Origin: Clostridium_B lapidicellarium
GTDB taxonomy: Bacteria > Bacillota > Clostridia > Clostridiales > Clostridiaceae
Assembly (NCBI RefSeq): GCF_041224415.1
Contig: NZ_JBGFFE010000004.1
Location: forward strand, 93,185-157,184
DNA: 64,000 nucleotides
Direction: 5' to 3'
Part shown: positions 43,489 to 52,734 of the stretch, piece by piece
Layout: the number at the start of each line of letters is the position of its first letter
Position numbering within the stretch: position 1 is the first letter of the stretch
Translations under genes and position numbers: made by a program
The notes under the pieces: generated by a model
Seen by the model: the letters and a program-made list of their open reading frames with translations, nothing else
Databases searched by the model: none
Told to the model about the DNA's origin: nothing

Positions 43489-44121
43489 TCAAACATATTT
43501 ATTGGGGAGATAAGGTTCTACTATGATTGTATTCCCTTTTATCCTAGCTACTTCGGGATATTCAGGTCTAACATTATCCTCAGGGGACCTGGTAACTATA
43601 TTTGAAATCTGGAGCATTTCCGGCTGAAGGCAAATCGATGCAACTATGGCTTTGGAATTGCCGCCAAATCCGGCATGAACATAACCTCTAAGTGAACCAA
43701 AGACTATTATGTTTCCCCCTGCATATATTTCCGAGCCAGCATTTACATCTCCAATTATAACTATATTTCCCGAGTAATCTATAACTTGTCCACTTCTTAC
43801 GGTCCTTCTCAAGAATTTGGTCCTTCCCTCATAAATTCCCGAAAATATTTTGTTTGGTTTTTCATTGCTGTCCTCAAATATACAATCTTTTATTAAAAAT
43901 TTTTCAAATAATACATCTTTGAGTTTGGCAAATTGCCTCTGATTTATGTATTTTAATTCCGTGGTTATCTTGATAGTGCATCCTCTATAAAACATGCTTC
44001 CCACGGAAAGTCTTTTAATTAAGTATTCGAGCATCTCCTCAAAATCTTTAAATCTATTCATATTTATAATTACATTTATCCCATCTCTATTGCCCTTAAC
44101 CATTATACTATTATCTATCAT
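43489..44121 (-). CDS. minC: Septum-site-determining protein MinC
   Basis: 210-residue FtsZ-polymerisation inhibitor. N-terminal domain (residues 1-105, VKGNRDGINVIINM..., FYRGCTIKITTELKYI) and C-terminal beta-helix MinD-binding domain (TVRSGQVIDYSGNIVIIGDVNAGSEIYAGGNIIVFGSLRG). The ATG 44121 has GGAGG 5 bases upstream. It follows PBP2 after a terminator-like hairpin. Confidence 0.94.
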   Translation of the reverse strand: MIDNSIMVKGNRDGINVIINMNRFKDFEEMLEYLIKRLSVGSMFYRGCTIKITTELKYINQRQFAKLKDVLFEKFLIKDCIFEDSNEKPNKIFSGIYEGRTKFLRRTVRSGQVIDYSGNIVIIGDVNAGSEIYAGGNIIVFGSLRGYVHAGFGGNSKAIVASICLQPEMLQISNIVTRSPEDNVRPEYPEVARIKGNTIIVEPYLPNKYV

Positions 44122-44195
44122 ATCAGCCTCCACAAGTCACATATAATAATAATTCAATACCTTCTATATAATTCCTTCTCAAACTATATTATGAC

Positions 44196-44228
44196 ATAAA
44201 ATTTGCGAATAGACTAAGCTATTCGCAA
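44196..44228 (-). terminator. Terminator after the PBP2 gene
   Basis: Perfect 10-base stem TTGCGAATAG/CTATTCGCAA (44203-44212 with 44219-44228), then ATTTTATG on the minus strand, just past the PBP2 stop. Confidence 0.7.
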
Positions 44229-44235
44229 GTTATTT

Positions 44236-46899
44236 TTATTTATTGCTGTTCTGTCCGGTAAGAGTACCATTTGAAGTAAAATATGCAGAATAAATATCTC
44301 TCGCCACAGTAGCTGCTCCTTTTCCACCCTGTCCACCATCAAACAGAACCACGGCCACAGCTATCTGAGGTTTGTCACTTGGGGCAAAGCCAATATATTC
44401 AGCATAATCGGTTCTTCCCACCTGTTCTTGATTTCCCAAACTCTGGGCAGTACCGGTTTTACCTGCAGTACCTATTGGAAATCCTGCAAATACTTTTGCT
44501 GCCGTACCTCTTTCATTAACAGCGCTCATTCCGGCTTTAACTGCCTGTAAATTATCCTGGCTTATGCCGGTTTTCTGTATAACTTCCGGATTGACCTTTT
44601 CAATAACTTTTCCATTTGGATCCAGGTACTGCTTTACAAGATGCAATTTATATCTGGTACCGCCATTGGCAAGAGTTGCAACATAATTTGCTATCTGAAG
44701 AGGTGTAAATTGGTTTAACCCCTGACCTATAGCGGCATTTTCTATATTGGCAGGTACCTTCAACTGTGCATGGGCATCTGAAATAGTTATACTGTATATC
44801 ACATTTATCAGATTGTCCATCTGACTGTCACTGACATCTTTTTTATTATCGGGATCTTCAACTGCAAGTTCTGAAAACAATTTTTTATATTCCGACCTGT
44901 CAAAGGAACTGGTCCCATCTTTTATAGAATTCCTTATCAGTGTCTTGATATTGTTCTTGGTCGCAGTAGTTTGATTGGAATCGTCATTTCTGTCATATAA
45001 ATCCACGGTAACTACCTTGTGTCCAAAATCATCCTGACCGTTTTTAAGTATTGACATGGTTTTCCAAAGATAAGTGTCTGCATAGACATTTCTATTTGAA
45101 GCAGTATTATACACCTGTCCGTACTTTTCCGGTATCTCTATTCCCGTAGCCGGTTTAACACTGCTCTTCGGGTTTGCACCAAGTCCAAATTTCCATGCAT
45201 ACTTAGCCAGGATATCATCTCCAAAAGCATCCCTGAGTTTTTTCCCCACTGTCATGAAGTAGGGGTTGCTGGATTTTTGTATGGCAGTTATAAGATTTAC
45301 AACTCCCTGTGGTCCATCTGTCTTAAACTGTACAATTTTACCGCCCTGATCAAAAAAGCCCTGGTCATTTACAGTAAAAGCTGGAGTTATGGTTCCACTT
45401 TCAAGTGCTGCAATGGCCGTCATGGGCTTAAAAGTTGAACCTGGAGGTACAAGTGACTGTGTAGCATAGTTATAAAAAGGCTTCGGATATATATCATAGA
45501 CATCTTTTCTTATAGTGCTGTTGTTTTTTATGCTCTTATCTATCGGGAAAAGAGTATCCAGCACTTCATTTTCACTTTCTCCCGGGTAATTAGCCGTAAT
45601 TCCACGTGATTCAATATAATTTTTTCCAAACTGCTCTAAATCAGGGTTAAAATACTGATTGTACATCTCCGAACTAAGTTTGCCCGGAACTGCAAAAGAA
45701 TTTGGATCATACCTGGGCACCTGTGCCATTGCAACTATACTTCCCGTATTGACATCAATCACCACTGCAGTACCTCTCGTAGCATTTGCAGTATTGGAAC
45801 CTGTCATCTGATTGGGATTGGATTTGAGATCCGACAGGGTATTTTCAAGTGAAGTCTCAGCAGCTTTCTGAACATCCTTGTTTACTGTAAGCTGTACTGT
45901 TTGACCCGGATAAGGTTCCCTCTTGCCAAGTTCTTCAGTTATTCTTCCGTTTTTATTGAGTTTTACTATTCTTCCACCTTTTGAACCCTTAAGTCTATCT
46001 TCAAAAGCTCCTTCGATGCCCGCCTGACCTACATAATCACTATTTACATCATATCCTTTTTCCGTATATTTTTCATAGTTGGAGGATATTTTCGATATAT
46101 ACCCTATAAAATTAGAACCCAAATCACCATTGGGATAGGATCTTATAGGCTGCGTAGTTACATCTATTCCCGGAAGTTCATTCAACATCTGCAAAAATTT
46201 AAAAGCAGTGTCCTTTTTTATGTTGCTGGCTACAGTCACAGGTTTATACCCGGAAAAGCTCTGCATCTTCAGGGCATCCTTGACAATCATAAATCTTCTC
46301 TGCTGATTCAGAGAATAGGCAGTGCTTATATTGTACTGTTTTACAAGCTTTTTAAAAGTATCTTTTGGAGATATCTTTAAAAGTTCTTTGTTAACCATAC
46401 TTTTTAACTCGTCGTCAGAAATATTCTTGTTTTCACTTTTGATTTTCTTTTCTATAGGTTCATTCAATCCTCTGTCCCTTTTAAACTTAATTTCAAGATT
46501 TGTCCTGGTTTTTTCATCGTCACTCTTGAATTCAAATCTAAATGGATTTATCTTGAGTTCGAAATCATCCTGCTGACTTTCGCCGCTGTCATCCAATATT
46601 TTAAATACTCTACTCATGGTAGGGAAAAAAACTTTATCACTCTCATCCGCCTGGTTATACACCAACATATATCCCTGGCTGCTGGTAGCCAAAATCCTTC
46701 CTTTGTTGTCCAGGATCTTCCCTCTTGGAGCTATATCCGGAATTTCTCTTATGGATTTATTATTGGACTGTTCCTTATAATCCTGGCCCTTTACAACTTG
46801 AAGAAAGAAAAGTCTTCCAATAATAACAGCAAAAACAACCAACATAATTACTACAAGCGCAGTGTATCTTGTAACATTGGAATACCTTTTTTCTCTCAC
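44236..46899 (-). CDS. mrdA: Penicillin-binding protein 2-like transpeptidase (elongasome class B PBP)
   Basis: 887-residue class B PBP. One N-terminal transmembrane helix (ALVVIMLVVFAVIIGRLFFLQ), a long dimerisation domain (residues about 40-330), and the transpeptidase domain with S-T-F-K (VPPGSTFKPMTAIAALE), S-S-N (QKSSNPYFM) and K-T-G-T (GTAGKTGTAQS). It cross-links peptidoglycan with RodA. Longer than E. coli PBP2 because of inserts in the pedestal and between the SSN and KTG motifs, which is usual in clostridia. GTG start with GGAGGTGG 6-9 bases upstream. It follows mreD. Confidence 0.93.
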   Translation of the reverse strand: MREKRYSNVTRYTALVVIMLVVFAVIIGRLFFLQVVKGQDYKEQSNNKSIREIPDIAPRGKILDNKGRILATSSQGYMLVYNQADESDKVFFPTMSRVFKILDDSGESQQDDFELKINPFRFEFKSDDEKTRTNLEIKFKRDRGLNEPIEKKIKSENKNISDDELKSMVNKELLKISPKDTFKKLVKQYNISTAYSLNQQRRFMIVKDALKMQSFSGYKPVTVASNIKKDTAFKFLQMLNELPGIDVTTQPIRSYPNGDLGSNFIGYISKISSNYEKYTEKGYDVNSDYVGQAGIEGAFEDRLKGSKGGRIVKLNKNGRITEELGKREPYPGQTVQLTVNKDVQKAAETSLENTLSDLKSNPNQMTGSNTANATRGTAVVIDVNTGSIVAMAQVPRYDPNSFAVPGKLSSEMYNQYFNPDLEQFGKNYIESRGITANYPGESENEVLDTLFPIDKSIKNNSTIRKDVYDIYPKPFYNYATQSLVPPGSTFKPMTAIAALESGTITPAFTVNDQGFFDQGGKIVQFKTDGPQGVVNLITAIQKSSNPYFMTVGKKLRDAFGDDILAKYAWKFGLGANPKSSVKPATGIEIPEKYGQVYNTASNRNVYADTYLWKTMSILKNGQDDFGHKVVTVDLYDRNDDSNQTTATKNNIKTLIRNSIKDGTSSFDRSEYKKLFSELAVEDPDNKKDVSDSQMDNLINVIYSITISDAHAQLKVPANIENAAIGQGLNQFTPLQIANYVATLANGGTRYKLHLVKQYLDPNGKVIEKVNPEVIQKTGISQDNLQAVKAGMSAVNERGTAAKVFAGFPIGTAGKTGTAQSLGNQEQVGRTDYAEYIGFAPSDKPQIAVAVVLFDGGQGGKGAATVARDIYSAYFTSNGTLTGQNSNK

Positions 46900-46935
46900 A
46901 AGGTACCACCTCCACTTTTATAAATTTTTCTCCCC

Positions 46936-47427
46936 TTAGAATTTCCATTTAACCTGCATATAATCTTTCCTGCAGAAATTATAAACCGGTTTATACATAA
47001 AGATACACAAAATCATATCATAAAAAGCAGAGAAAAACACATTTATCATATTTACATACACTCCACCCAAGTAGAGGATACTCCATACTAAAATTCCCTT
47101 AAACAGAATCAATAAAAAGCAGGAGATAACGGGAATAAGTCTTTTTTCTTTGATTATGCTGTTTCCTACAACTCCCGCCATGATACAAACTATCATATTG
47201 GTAAAAGAATTTATTCCAAATCCCTGGGAAAAATATACATCCTGAAGTATTCCCGCAAATACTCCCAGCCACAATCCTTCCCATTTTCCATTTACAATGG
47301 AATAGCAGATTATAAAAATTGACAGCAAACTTGGATAAAATGTTCTTATAGCAAAAAAAGGCATCAACACATTATCCAAGATAAATAATACAATTGACAA
47401 GAGAGTAAGAACTAATATTTTTTTCAT
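46936..47427 (-). CDS. mreD: Rod-shape protein MreD
   Basis: 163-residue integral membrane protein with about five hydrophobic helices; FAIRTFYPSLLSIFIICYSIVNGKWEGLWLG is the conserved part. Component of the elongasome with MreB and MreC. GGTGG precedes the ATG. 11 bases after mreC. Confidence 0.92.
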   Translation of the reverse strand: MKKILVLTLLSIVLFILDNVLMPFFAIRTFYPSLLSIFIICYSIVNGKWEGLWLGVFAGILQDVYFSQGFGINSFTNMIVCIMAGVVGNSIIKEKRLIPVISCFLLILFKGILVWSILYLGGVYVNMINVFFSAFYDMILCIFMYKPVYNFCRKDYMQVKWKF

Positions 47428-47438
47428 CTTTTACCACC

Positions 47439-48299
47439 CTAGTATTTAATATCCACTTTATTTTTGGGAACCACTATGAGCAGTTCCTGAATTTTATCAA
47501 AATTTACATAAGGTTTTATCACAGCATTTTTCATTACCTCTCCCTTATCATCTTCTACACTTATTACAGAACCAATTCTTATTCCCTGGGGATATGAATT
47601 GTCAATTCCCGAAGTTAAGATTTGATCGCCTTTCTTAATGGTGGATTCCGGGGGAAGATAATAAAGTTTGGCCAGATATTTATTCTCACTGTCCTTATAT
47701 CCCTTCACAATACCACTGTTAGTTGCCCCACTTGAGGCTGATGAGCCTGCAACTGTGCCTCCCACTGCCAGATTTTCATTAGTCAGGCATTGAATTATGG
47801 ACCAGTTCTTCTCCACATGGATGACTTGACCCACAAGGCCGTCTGCAGTAACAGCAACCATCTGCTTGCCTATTCCGTCCGCACTTCCCTTATTTATTGC
47901 AAATTCATCCAGAATCCCATCAGCACTTTTGCCTATTATGTCACAACCTATATAACTATATTCTGCCCTCTGCTTTTTAAAATTAAGTTCTTTCCTGAGC
48001 TGCGAGTTTTCATTTTTTAAAGAATTATATTCTACTAGCTTATTCTTCAATAAACTATTTTCCTTTTTCAGTGTCAAATTTTCATCCTTTACCTCAGAAA
48101 AATTTATAATAAAACTTATGCAGTTTTTTATCCCATTGTTAAAACCATACAAACCCTTTTGAATTGGGTTAAAAGTAACACCTATACCATTTCTTAAGAC
48201 TGATTTGCCGCCGCCCCTGATACTAAAAGGAATTAGAATCAAAAATATAATTGAAAGTATTATTATAGTTACTATCAACTTATTTTTTAAAAATTTCAT
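47439..48299 (-). CDS. mreC: Rod-shape protein MreC
   Basis: 286-residue protein with one N-terminal transmembrane helix, a coiled coil (about residues 72-112, LTLKKENSLLKNKLVEYNSLKNENS) and an extracytoplasmic beta domain (VGQVIHVEKNWSIIQCLTNENLAVGG, GDQILTSGIDNSYPQGIRIG). It links MreB to the peptidoglycan synthases. The ribosome site is weak (AGTGATAAG). 9 bases after mreB. Confidence 0.94.
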   Translation of the reverse strand: MKFLKNKLIVTIIILSIIFLILIPFSIRGGGKSVLRNGIGVTFNPIQKGLYGFNNGIKNCISFIINFSEVKDENLTLKKENSLLKNKLVEYNSLKNENSQLRKELNFKKQRAEYSYIGCDIIGKSADGILDEFAINKGSADGIGKQMVAVTADGLVGQVIHVEKNWSIIQCLTNENLAVGGTVAGSSASSGATNSGIVKGYKDSENKYLAKLYYLPPESTIKKGDQILTSGIDNSYPQGIRIGSVISVEDDKGEVMKNAVIKPYVNFDKIQELLIVVPKNKVDIKY

Positions 48300-48308
48300 G
48301 GCTTATCA

Positions 48309-49328
48309 CTATTTTCTACTAGCTACTATTTTATCAATAGTATCTAGGGCTTTCCCCGCACCAAGTGCAACACAGTCAAGGGGTGCTTCAGCTATATGAA
48401 CAGGCATGTGGGTTTCCTGATTTATCAACAAATCCAGTCCTTTAAGCATAGCTCCTCCCCCCGCCAGCATGATTCCTTTGTCCATTATATCTGATGCAAG
48501 TTCCGGAGGTGTTTTCTCAAGTGTGGTCTTTATAGCTTCGATTATAGCCGATATAGGCTCTTTCAAAGATTCTCTAACTTCACTCTCAGTTATATTTATA
48601 ACTTTAGGTAATCCCGAGATCAGATCTCTTCCCCTTATCTCCATGGATTTATCCTCTTCATCCATTTCAAAGGCCGAACCCAATTCAATCTTTATATTTT
48701 CCGCCGTTCTTTCCCCTATCATAAGATTGTATTCCTTTTTTATGTAGCTTATTATGGCTTGATCCAATTCATCTCCTGCAATTCTTAAAGATTTGCTTGT
48801 CACAATTCCTCCAAGAGATATTATTGCAACCTCCGTGGTGCCACCTCCTATATCCACAATCATGCTTCCGGTTGGCTCATTTACAGGCAAACCAGCCCCA
48901 ATAGCAGCTGCCATAGGTTCTTCCATGAGAAGTACGTCTCTTGCACCTGCATGTTTTGTAACTTCCTCTATAGCCCTTCTCTCCACTTCGGTCACACCTG
49001 AAGGGAAACACACAAAAATCCTAGGGCTTGTGAATGCCGATTTAGGACTTACCTTTTCTATAAATTTCCTAAGCATAGTATGAGTTACGTCAAAATCAGC
49101 AATAACTCCATCTTTAAGCGGCCTGACAGCAACTATATTCCCAGGTGTTCTTCCTATCATATCTTTGGCCTCGTTACCTATTGCCATCACCTTTTTAACA
49201 TTGCTGTTTATATTTATAGCCACTACAGAAGGTTCCCTAAGCACTATTCCCTTCCCTTTAACATATATCAGCGTATTAGCTGTCCCTAAGTCAATTCCCA
49301 TATCTCTGGTCATTCCAAAAAATCCCAT
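48309..49328 (-). CDS. mreB: Rod-shape actin homologue MreB
   Basis: 339-residue actin-fold ATPase forming membrane-bound filaments that steer cell-wall synthesis. It carries GIDLGTANTLIYVKGKGIVL, VDIGGGTTEVAIISLGG, LAGGGAMLKGLDLLI. AAAGGAG precedes the ATG. First of mreBCD-PBP2, after radC. Confidence 0.97.
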   Translation of the reverse strand: MGFFGMTRDMGIDLGTANTLIYVKGKGIVLREPSVVAININSNVKKVMAIGNEAKDMIGRTPGNIVAVRPLKDGVIADFDVTHTMLRKFIEKVSPKSAFTSPRIFVCFPSGVTEVERRAIEEVTKHAGARDVLLMEEPMAAAIGAGLPVNEPTGSMIVDIGGGTTEVAIISLGGIVTSKSLRIAGDELDQAIISYIKKEYNLMIGERTAENIKIELGSAFEMDEEDKSMEIRGRDLISGLPKVINITESEVRESLKEPISAIIEAIKTTLEKTPPELASDIMDKGIMLAGGGAMLKGLDLLINQETHMPVHIAEAPLDCVALGAGKALDTIDKIVASRK

Positions 49329-49343
49329 TTATATTTTCTCCTT

Positions 49344-50036
49344 TCAATCTCTCAAAATTCCTTTTTCTTTTAAACTTACGTATACTCCCCCGCCTATTAT
49401 CAAATGGTCAATCAACTGTATACCTAAAAGCTCACCACACTTTTTTAATCTATAAGTCACATCTATATCTTCATCGCTGGGTGATGGATCTCCTGAAGGG
49501 TGATTATGACAAACTATTATGGAAGCGCCATTCTTTTTTATTGCATAAAAAAACACTTCTCTTGGATGAACTATGGAAAAGTTTAAACTCCCAATAAATA
49601 CATTCTTAATTCCTATAACTACATTTTTGGTGTTCAATATCACCACTTTGAGATATTCCTGTTTTAACTCTTTCATTTCCTCCATAACCAGCATTGCTGC
49701 GTCCTCAGGATTACATATTTTGCAATCATTTCCACCTTTATAGGATCTAAATCTCTTTGACAATTCAACTACCGCCATAATCTTGGCAGCTTTTGCCTTT
49801 CCCACACCACAAATACAGGTAAGATCTTCCAGACTAGAATTGAAAAGCCCATTTAGTCCTCTACTATTCTTTATAATTCTGCTGCTCAGTGATATTATAT
49901 TTTCTCTTTTAGTACCACATCCAAGTACTATAGCCAAAAGTTCCGCATTGGACAGGGATTCTGATCCATATCTAAACAGCCTCTCCCTTGGTCTTTCATT
50001 TTCCGGTAAATCCATAATTTTCAACATATTATTCAT
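49344..50036 (-). CDS. radC: RadC-like JAB-domain protein
   Basis: 230-residue protein: N-terminal helix-hairpin-helix region (NAELLAIVLGCGTK, LTCICGVGKAKAAKI) and a C-terminal JAB/MPN metalloprotease-like domain with H-x-H-x7-S-x2-D (CHNHPSGDPSPSDEDIDV). Named for a DNA-repair phenotype since disputed; biochemical role unknown. AGGAG precedes the ATG. Conserved neighbour of maf and mreB in Firmicutes. Confidence 0.94.
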   Translation of the reverse strand: MNNMLKIMDLPENERPRERLFRYGSESLSNAELLAIVLGCGTKRENIISLSSRIIKNSRGLNGLFNSSLEDLTCICGVGKAKAAKIMAVVELSKRFRSYKGGNDCKICNPEDAAMLVMEEMKELKQEYLKVVILNTKNVVIGIKNVFIGSLNFSIVHPREVFFYAIKKNGASIIVCHNHPSGDPSPSDEDIDVTYRLKKCGELLGIQLIDHLIIGGGVYVSLKEKGILRD

Positions 50037-50049
50037 TTAAAAACTCCTA

Positions 50050-50628
50050 TTATAAATTTACCCCCATCTTTCTTAACATATTATACAACTTATTTAAAGG
50101 TAATCCTACTACATTGTAATAACATCCGTGAATTTTTTCTACGAAAATTCCTCCATAACCTTGTATACCATAGGATCCCACTTTGTCTTTATATTCTCCG
50201 GTTTTTAAATATCTTTCTATCTGTCTATCATCTATTTTAGAAAATTTAACATTAGTACATGCAAAATCACTATAGATCTCATTAGAACTCTTATCTACAA
50301 TCGATATTCCAGAATATACCTGATGTTCCTTTCCGCTCAAGGCCCTCAACATACAAAAAGCTTCCTTGCTGCCGCTGGGTTTCCCCATTATTTCTCCATC
50401 AAGAAATACTACTGTATCACATCCTATTATTATTGAATCTCTACATGTACATTTATTACATACATTTTTGGCCTTGCCTTCAGCCAATTTCATGACATAT
50501 GAGGAACAATCCCCCTGAAAAGCAACAGAATCTTCATTAAAATCGCTTACTATCACTTGAAAATTCTTTACCAATCTTTTCAAAAGTTCCCTTCTTCTGC
50601 TAGAAGCCGAAGCCAATACAATTTTCAA
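50050..50628 (-). CDS. maf: Maf-like nucleotide pyrophosphatase
   Basis: 192-residue Maf/HAM1-like enzyme hydrolysing modified or non-canonical nucleoside triphosphates (dTTP/UTP branch). LASASSRRREL at the N-terminus, IIGCDTVVFLDGEIMGKP, and GSYGIQGYGGIFVEKIHGCYYNVVGLPL. TTG start at 50628 with AGGAAG 7 bases upstream. 11 bases after the DUF4321 gene. Confidence 0.94.
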   Translation of the reverse strand: MKIVLASASSRRRELLKRLVKNFQVIVSDFNEDSVAFQGDCSSYVMKLAEGKAKNVCNKCTCRDSIIIGCDTVVFLDGEIMGKPSGSKEAFCMLRALSGKEHQVYSGISIVDKSSNEIYSDFACTNVKFSKIDDRQIERYLKTGEYKDKVGSYGIQGYGGIFVEKIHGCYYNVVGLPLNKLYNMLRKMGVNL

Positions 50629-50639
50629 GCCATCACTTC

Positions 50640-50900
50640 CTAATACCTTCTATATAATATTATAGCCATAATTATGCCCACTATAGACATAATATTTATT
50701 TTAAAATTTACACCAAAAGTCAATACTATAACTTTCAGATTTAAAACTAAGGGTTTAGACATCCCAACTGCATAGGAATCTCTAAAAAAGTTTAAAAAGC
50801 TCAAGCTGCTTCCAATAATATTTCCAAGAATACTTCCCAATACAGCTCCTAGAAATATAAAAATCCATAAGAGCCCTCTTTTCTTCCCCGACCCTTTCAC
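50640..50900 (-). CDS. DUF4321 membrane protein
   Basis: 86-residue protein with two hydrophobic helices (LLWIFIFLGAVLGSILGNIIG and IMSIVGIIMAIILY) around a FGVNFKINIMS segment, matching the DUF4321 family found before maf/radC in clostridia. Function unknown. GTG start, GGGGG 6 bases upstream. Confidence 0.82.
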   Translation of the reverse strand: MKGSGKKRGLLWIFIFLGAVLGSILGNIIGSSLSFLNFFRDSYAVGMSKPLVLNLKVIVLTFGVNFKINIMSIVGIIMAIILYRRY

Positions 50901-51006
50901 ACAAAACCCCCTACCTTAATAATATATCCTATATAGTTTATCATTTAATAAATGCATAAACAAGTATATATATTATTGTTAAAAAAAATTTTTTAATTCA
51001 ATATAC

Positions 51007-51050
51007 ATAAATGGCATGTATTAGTTCATATACTAATACATGCCATTTAT
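51007..51050 (-). terminator. Long hairpin after the SPOR-domain gene
   Basis: Perfect stem of about 18-19 bases (ATAAATGGCATGTATTAGT with its complement ending at 51050) and a short loop, 28 bases past the SPOR gene stop. There is no immediate T-run, though A-runs at 50980-50995 give T-runs on the minus strand. Probable terminator. Confidence 0.6.
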
Positions 51051-51077
51051 GATAATAGCCTCTAAAATATTCTAAGT

Positions 51078-51764
51078 TCAATTGGAACCTATCTTTTTCA
51101 ATACATTAAACAGATAAACATAATTTTCCTCACTGTTGTCCTTCGTTATTTCCCCTGGAAGCTTATTTATATATTCGTTTAATTCGTCTAAAACCAATTT
51201 ATTTTTACCGCCTGCAGCCCTGTCCTTTTCAAGAGAAGAACACCATTTCTTCAGTTCGGAAGTTTGTATGGACTCTACATCTTTTGATGAAAGCTTATTT
51301 AATATTTTTAAGTTTGCATCTATTATCTGGACTATTTCAGTATTGCACACATCTTCCTGCTTCACTGTAAACACCATCTTTGAGGTTTCCACATTTTGTC
51401 CATTGAGAGATTTCATAATTTTATCCGCATCATTTTGCAGAAAAATTCCCAAAAAAACTCTTGTCTTATCCGGCTCTGCAATATAAAAGGGAAGTCCATA
51501 TTTAGAAAGCAGCTCTTTTTCTTTTTCCGCATTATTTTTATCTCTGTAAATTCCACCTTGAACAGCTATAAATTTTATATCTCCCTTTTTTAAGGTGGAA
51601 GTACTTTGGGATGTGCCTTCATAGTTTAAATTGCCTGGATCTTTCAACATAACTTGAAATATAAAAGTCCCCAGTATAAATGCTGACAAAAGTATTGACG
51701 ATATCAAAATCACGAAAGTTTTAGAATTTTTATCCTTTTTTAAATCATACCGTGTGTATCTCAT
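51078..51764 (-). CDS. SPOR-domain membrane protein
   Basis: 228-residue single-pass protein: helix at about residues 18-38, then a SPOR-like repeat domain (about 58-130: KFIAVQGGIYRDKNNAEKEKELLSKYGLPFYIAE..., RVFLGIFLQNDADKIM) that in known cases binds denuded glycan at septa, and a helical C-terminus. ATG 51764 has GGGGTG 6 bases upstream. It precedes the DUF4321-maf-radC-mre cluster and follows thrB. Role in division or sporulation is inferred. Confidence 0.78.
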   Translation of the reverse strand: MRYTRYDLKKDKNSKTFVILISSILLSAFILGTFIFQVMLKDPGNLNYEGTSQSTSTLKKGDIKFIAVQGGIYRDKNNAEKEKELLSKYGLPFYIAEPDKTRVFLGIFLQNDADKIMKSLNGQNVETSKMVFTVKQEDVCNTEIVQIIDANLKILNKLSSKDVESIQTSELKKWCSSLEKDRAAGGKNKLVLDELNEYINKLPGEITKDNSEENYVYLFNVLKKIGSN

Positions 51765-51827
51765 TTTTTTCACCCCTATTTACGTTATTTATATATTATT
51801 ATTAGGGTATGAAAAAAAATATAACCT

Positions 51828-52727
51828 CTAGATGTCAATTTTAACTCCCTCTAAATCCGGCTCAAGCAATATCACATTCCAATTATCTTCCAGTTCATCC
51901 AAAAAACCTTTCATGGATTCCACAAACTCGTCTGTATTTTTATCAAGGACAGCCATAAGTGTGGAACCGGAGCCACTTATAAATTCACCTATAGAGCCAA
52001 GCTCTCTCGACCTTTTAAATATGGCTTCAGAATTTTTTATTAAATTTTTTCTATAAGGCTGGTGCACCTTATCTCCGAAACATATTCTCAATTTATCAAA
52101 TTCACTGTTATAAAGTGCACTTATAAGCATGGCGGACCTCGATATATTGAATATGCAGTCCTCTTTCAAATAGGTATTCGGCAGCACTTTCCTCGAAAAA
52201 TCGGTATTAATTTGAAAAGATGGTATCATTGCGGCAAACTTCAATTCATCTGGAACAGTTACCCTTGAATACTTTACCTTTCCCCCTGCTTTAAGAGATA
52301 CTAACATCCCGCCCAAAGCAGCCGGCACCACATTATCTGGGTGCCCTTCTATTTTCACAGCCAGATCAATCATATCTTCCAAGTTCATCCTGTTTCCCAT
52401 AATAGCATTGGCAGCTGCTATACCGCCAACTATACAGGCGGAACTGCTGCCCAGCCCCCTGCAAATAGGTATGTCGCATCTAACTACATTTATTTTAAAC
52501 CCCCTATAGGGGTATTTCTGTTCATCCATAGTTTTAACTATACTTTCATATATGAGATTATCTTTAAAATCCTTCTCTGATTTCAGGCCGCCGTTGTATA
52601 TTTCTGTTTGTCCATCTATTTCCTCAACCTCAATTTCATTATACAATCTCAGGGCCATACCCAAAGTATCAAATCCCGGTCCCATATTGGCGGTAGTTGC
52701 AGGAATCCTAACTCTTATCTTAGTCAT
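51828..52727 (-). CDS. thrB: Homoserine kinase
   Basis: 299-residue GHMP kinase that phosphorylates homoserine on the way to threonine. It shows VRIPATTANMGPGFDTLGMAL, the ATP loop CRGLGSSSACIVGGIAAAN and SGSGSTLMAVL. GGAGTG precedes the ATG. 7 bases after hom, so cotranscribed under the threonine T-box. thrC is not in the window. Confidence 0.95.
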   Translation of the reverse strand: MTKIRVRIPATTANMGPGFDTLGMALRLYNEIEVEEIDGQTEIYNGGLKSEKDFKDNLIYESIVKTMDEQKYPYRGFKINVVRCDIPICRGLGSSSACIVGGIAAANAIMGNRMNLEDMIDLAVKIEGHPDNVVPAALGGMLVSLKAGGKVKYSRVTVPDELKFAAMIPSFQINTDFSRKVLPNTYLKEDCIFNISRSAMLISALYNSEFDKLRICFGDKVHQPYRKNLIKNSEAIFKRSRELGSIGEFISGSGSTLMAVLDKNTDEFVESMKGFLDELEDNWNVILLEPDLEGVKIDI

Positions 52728-52734
52728 CTCTCAA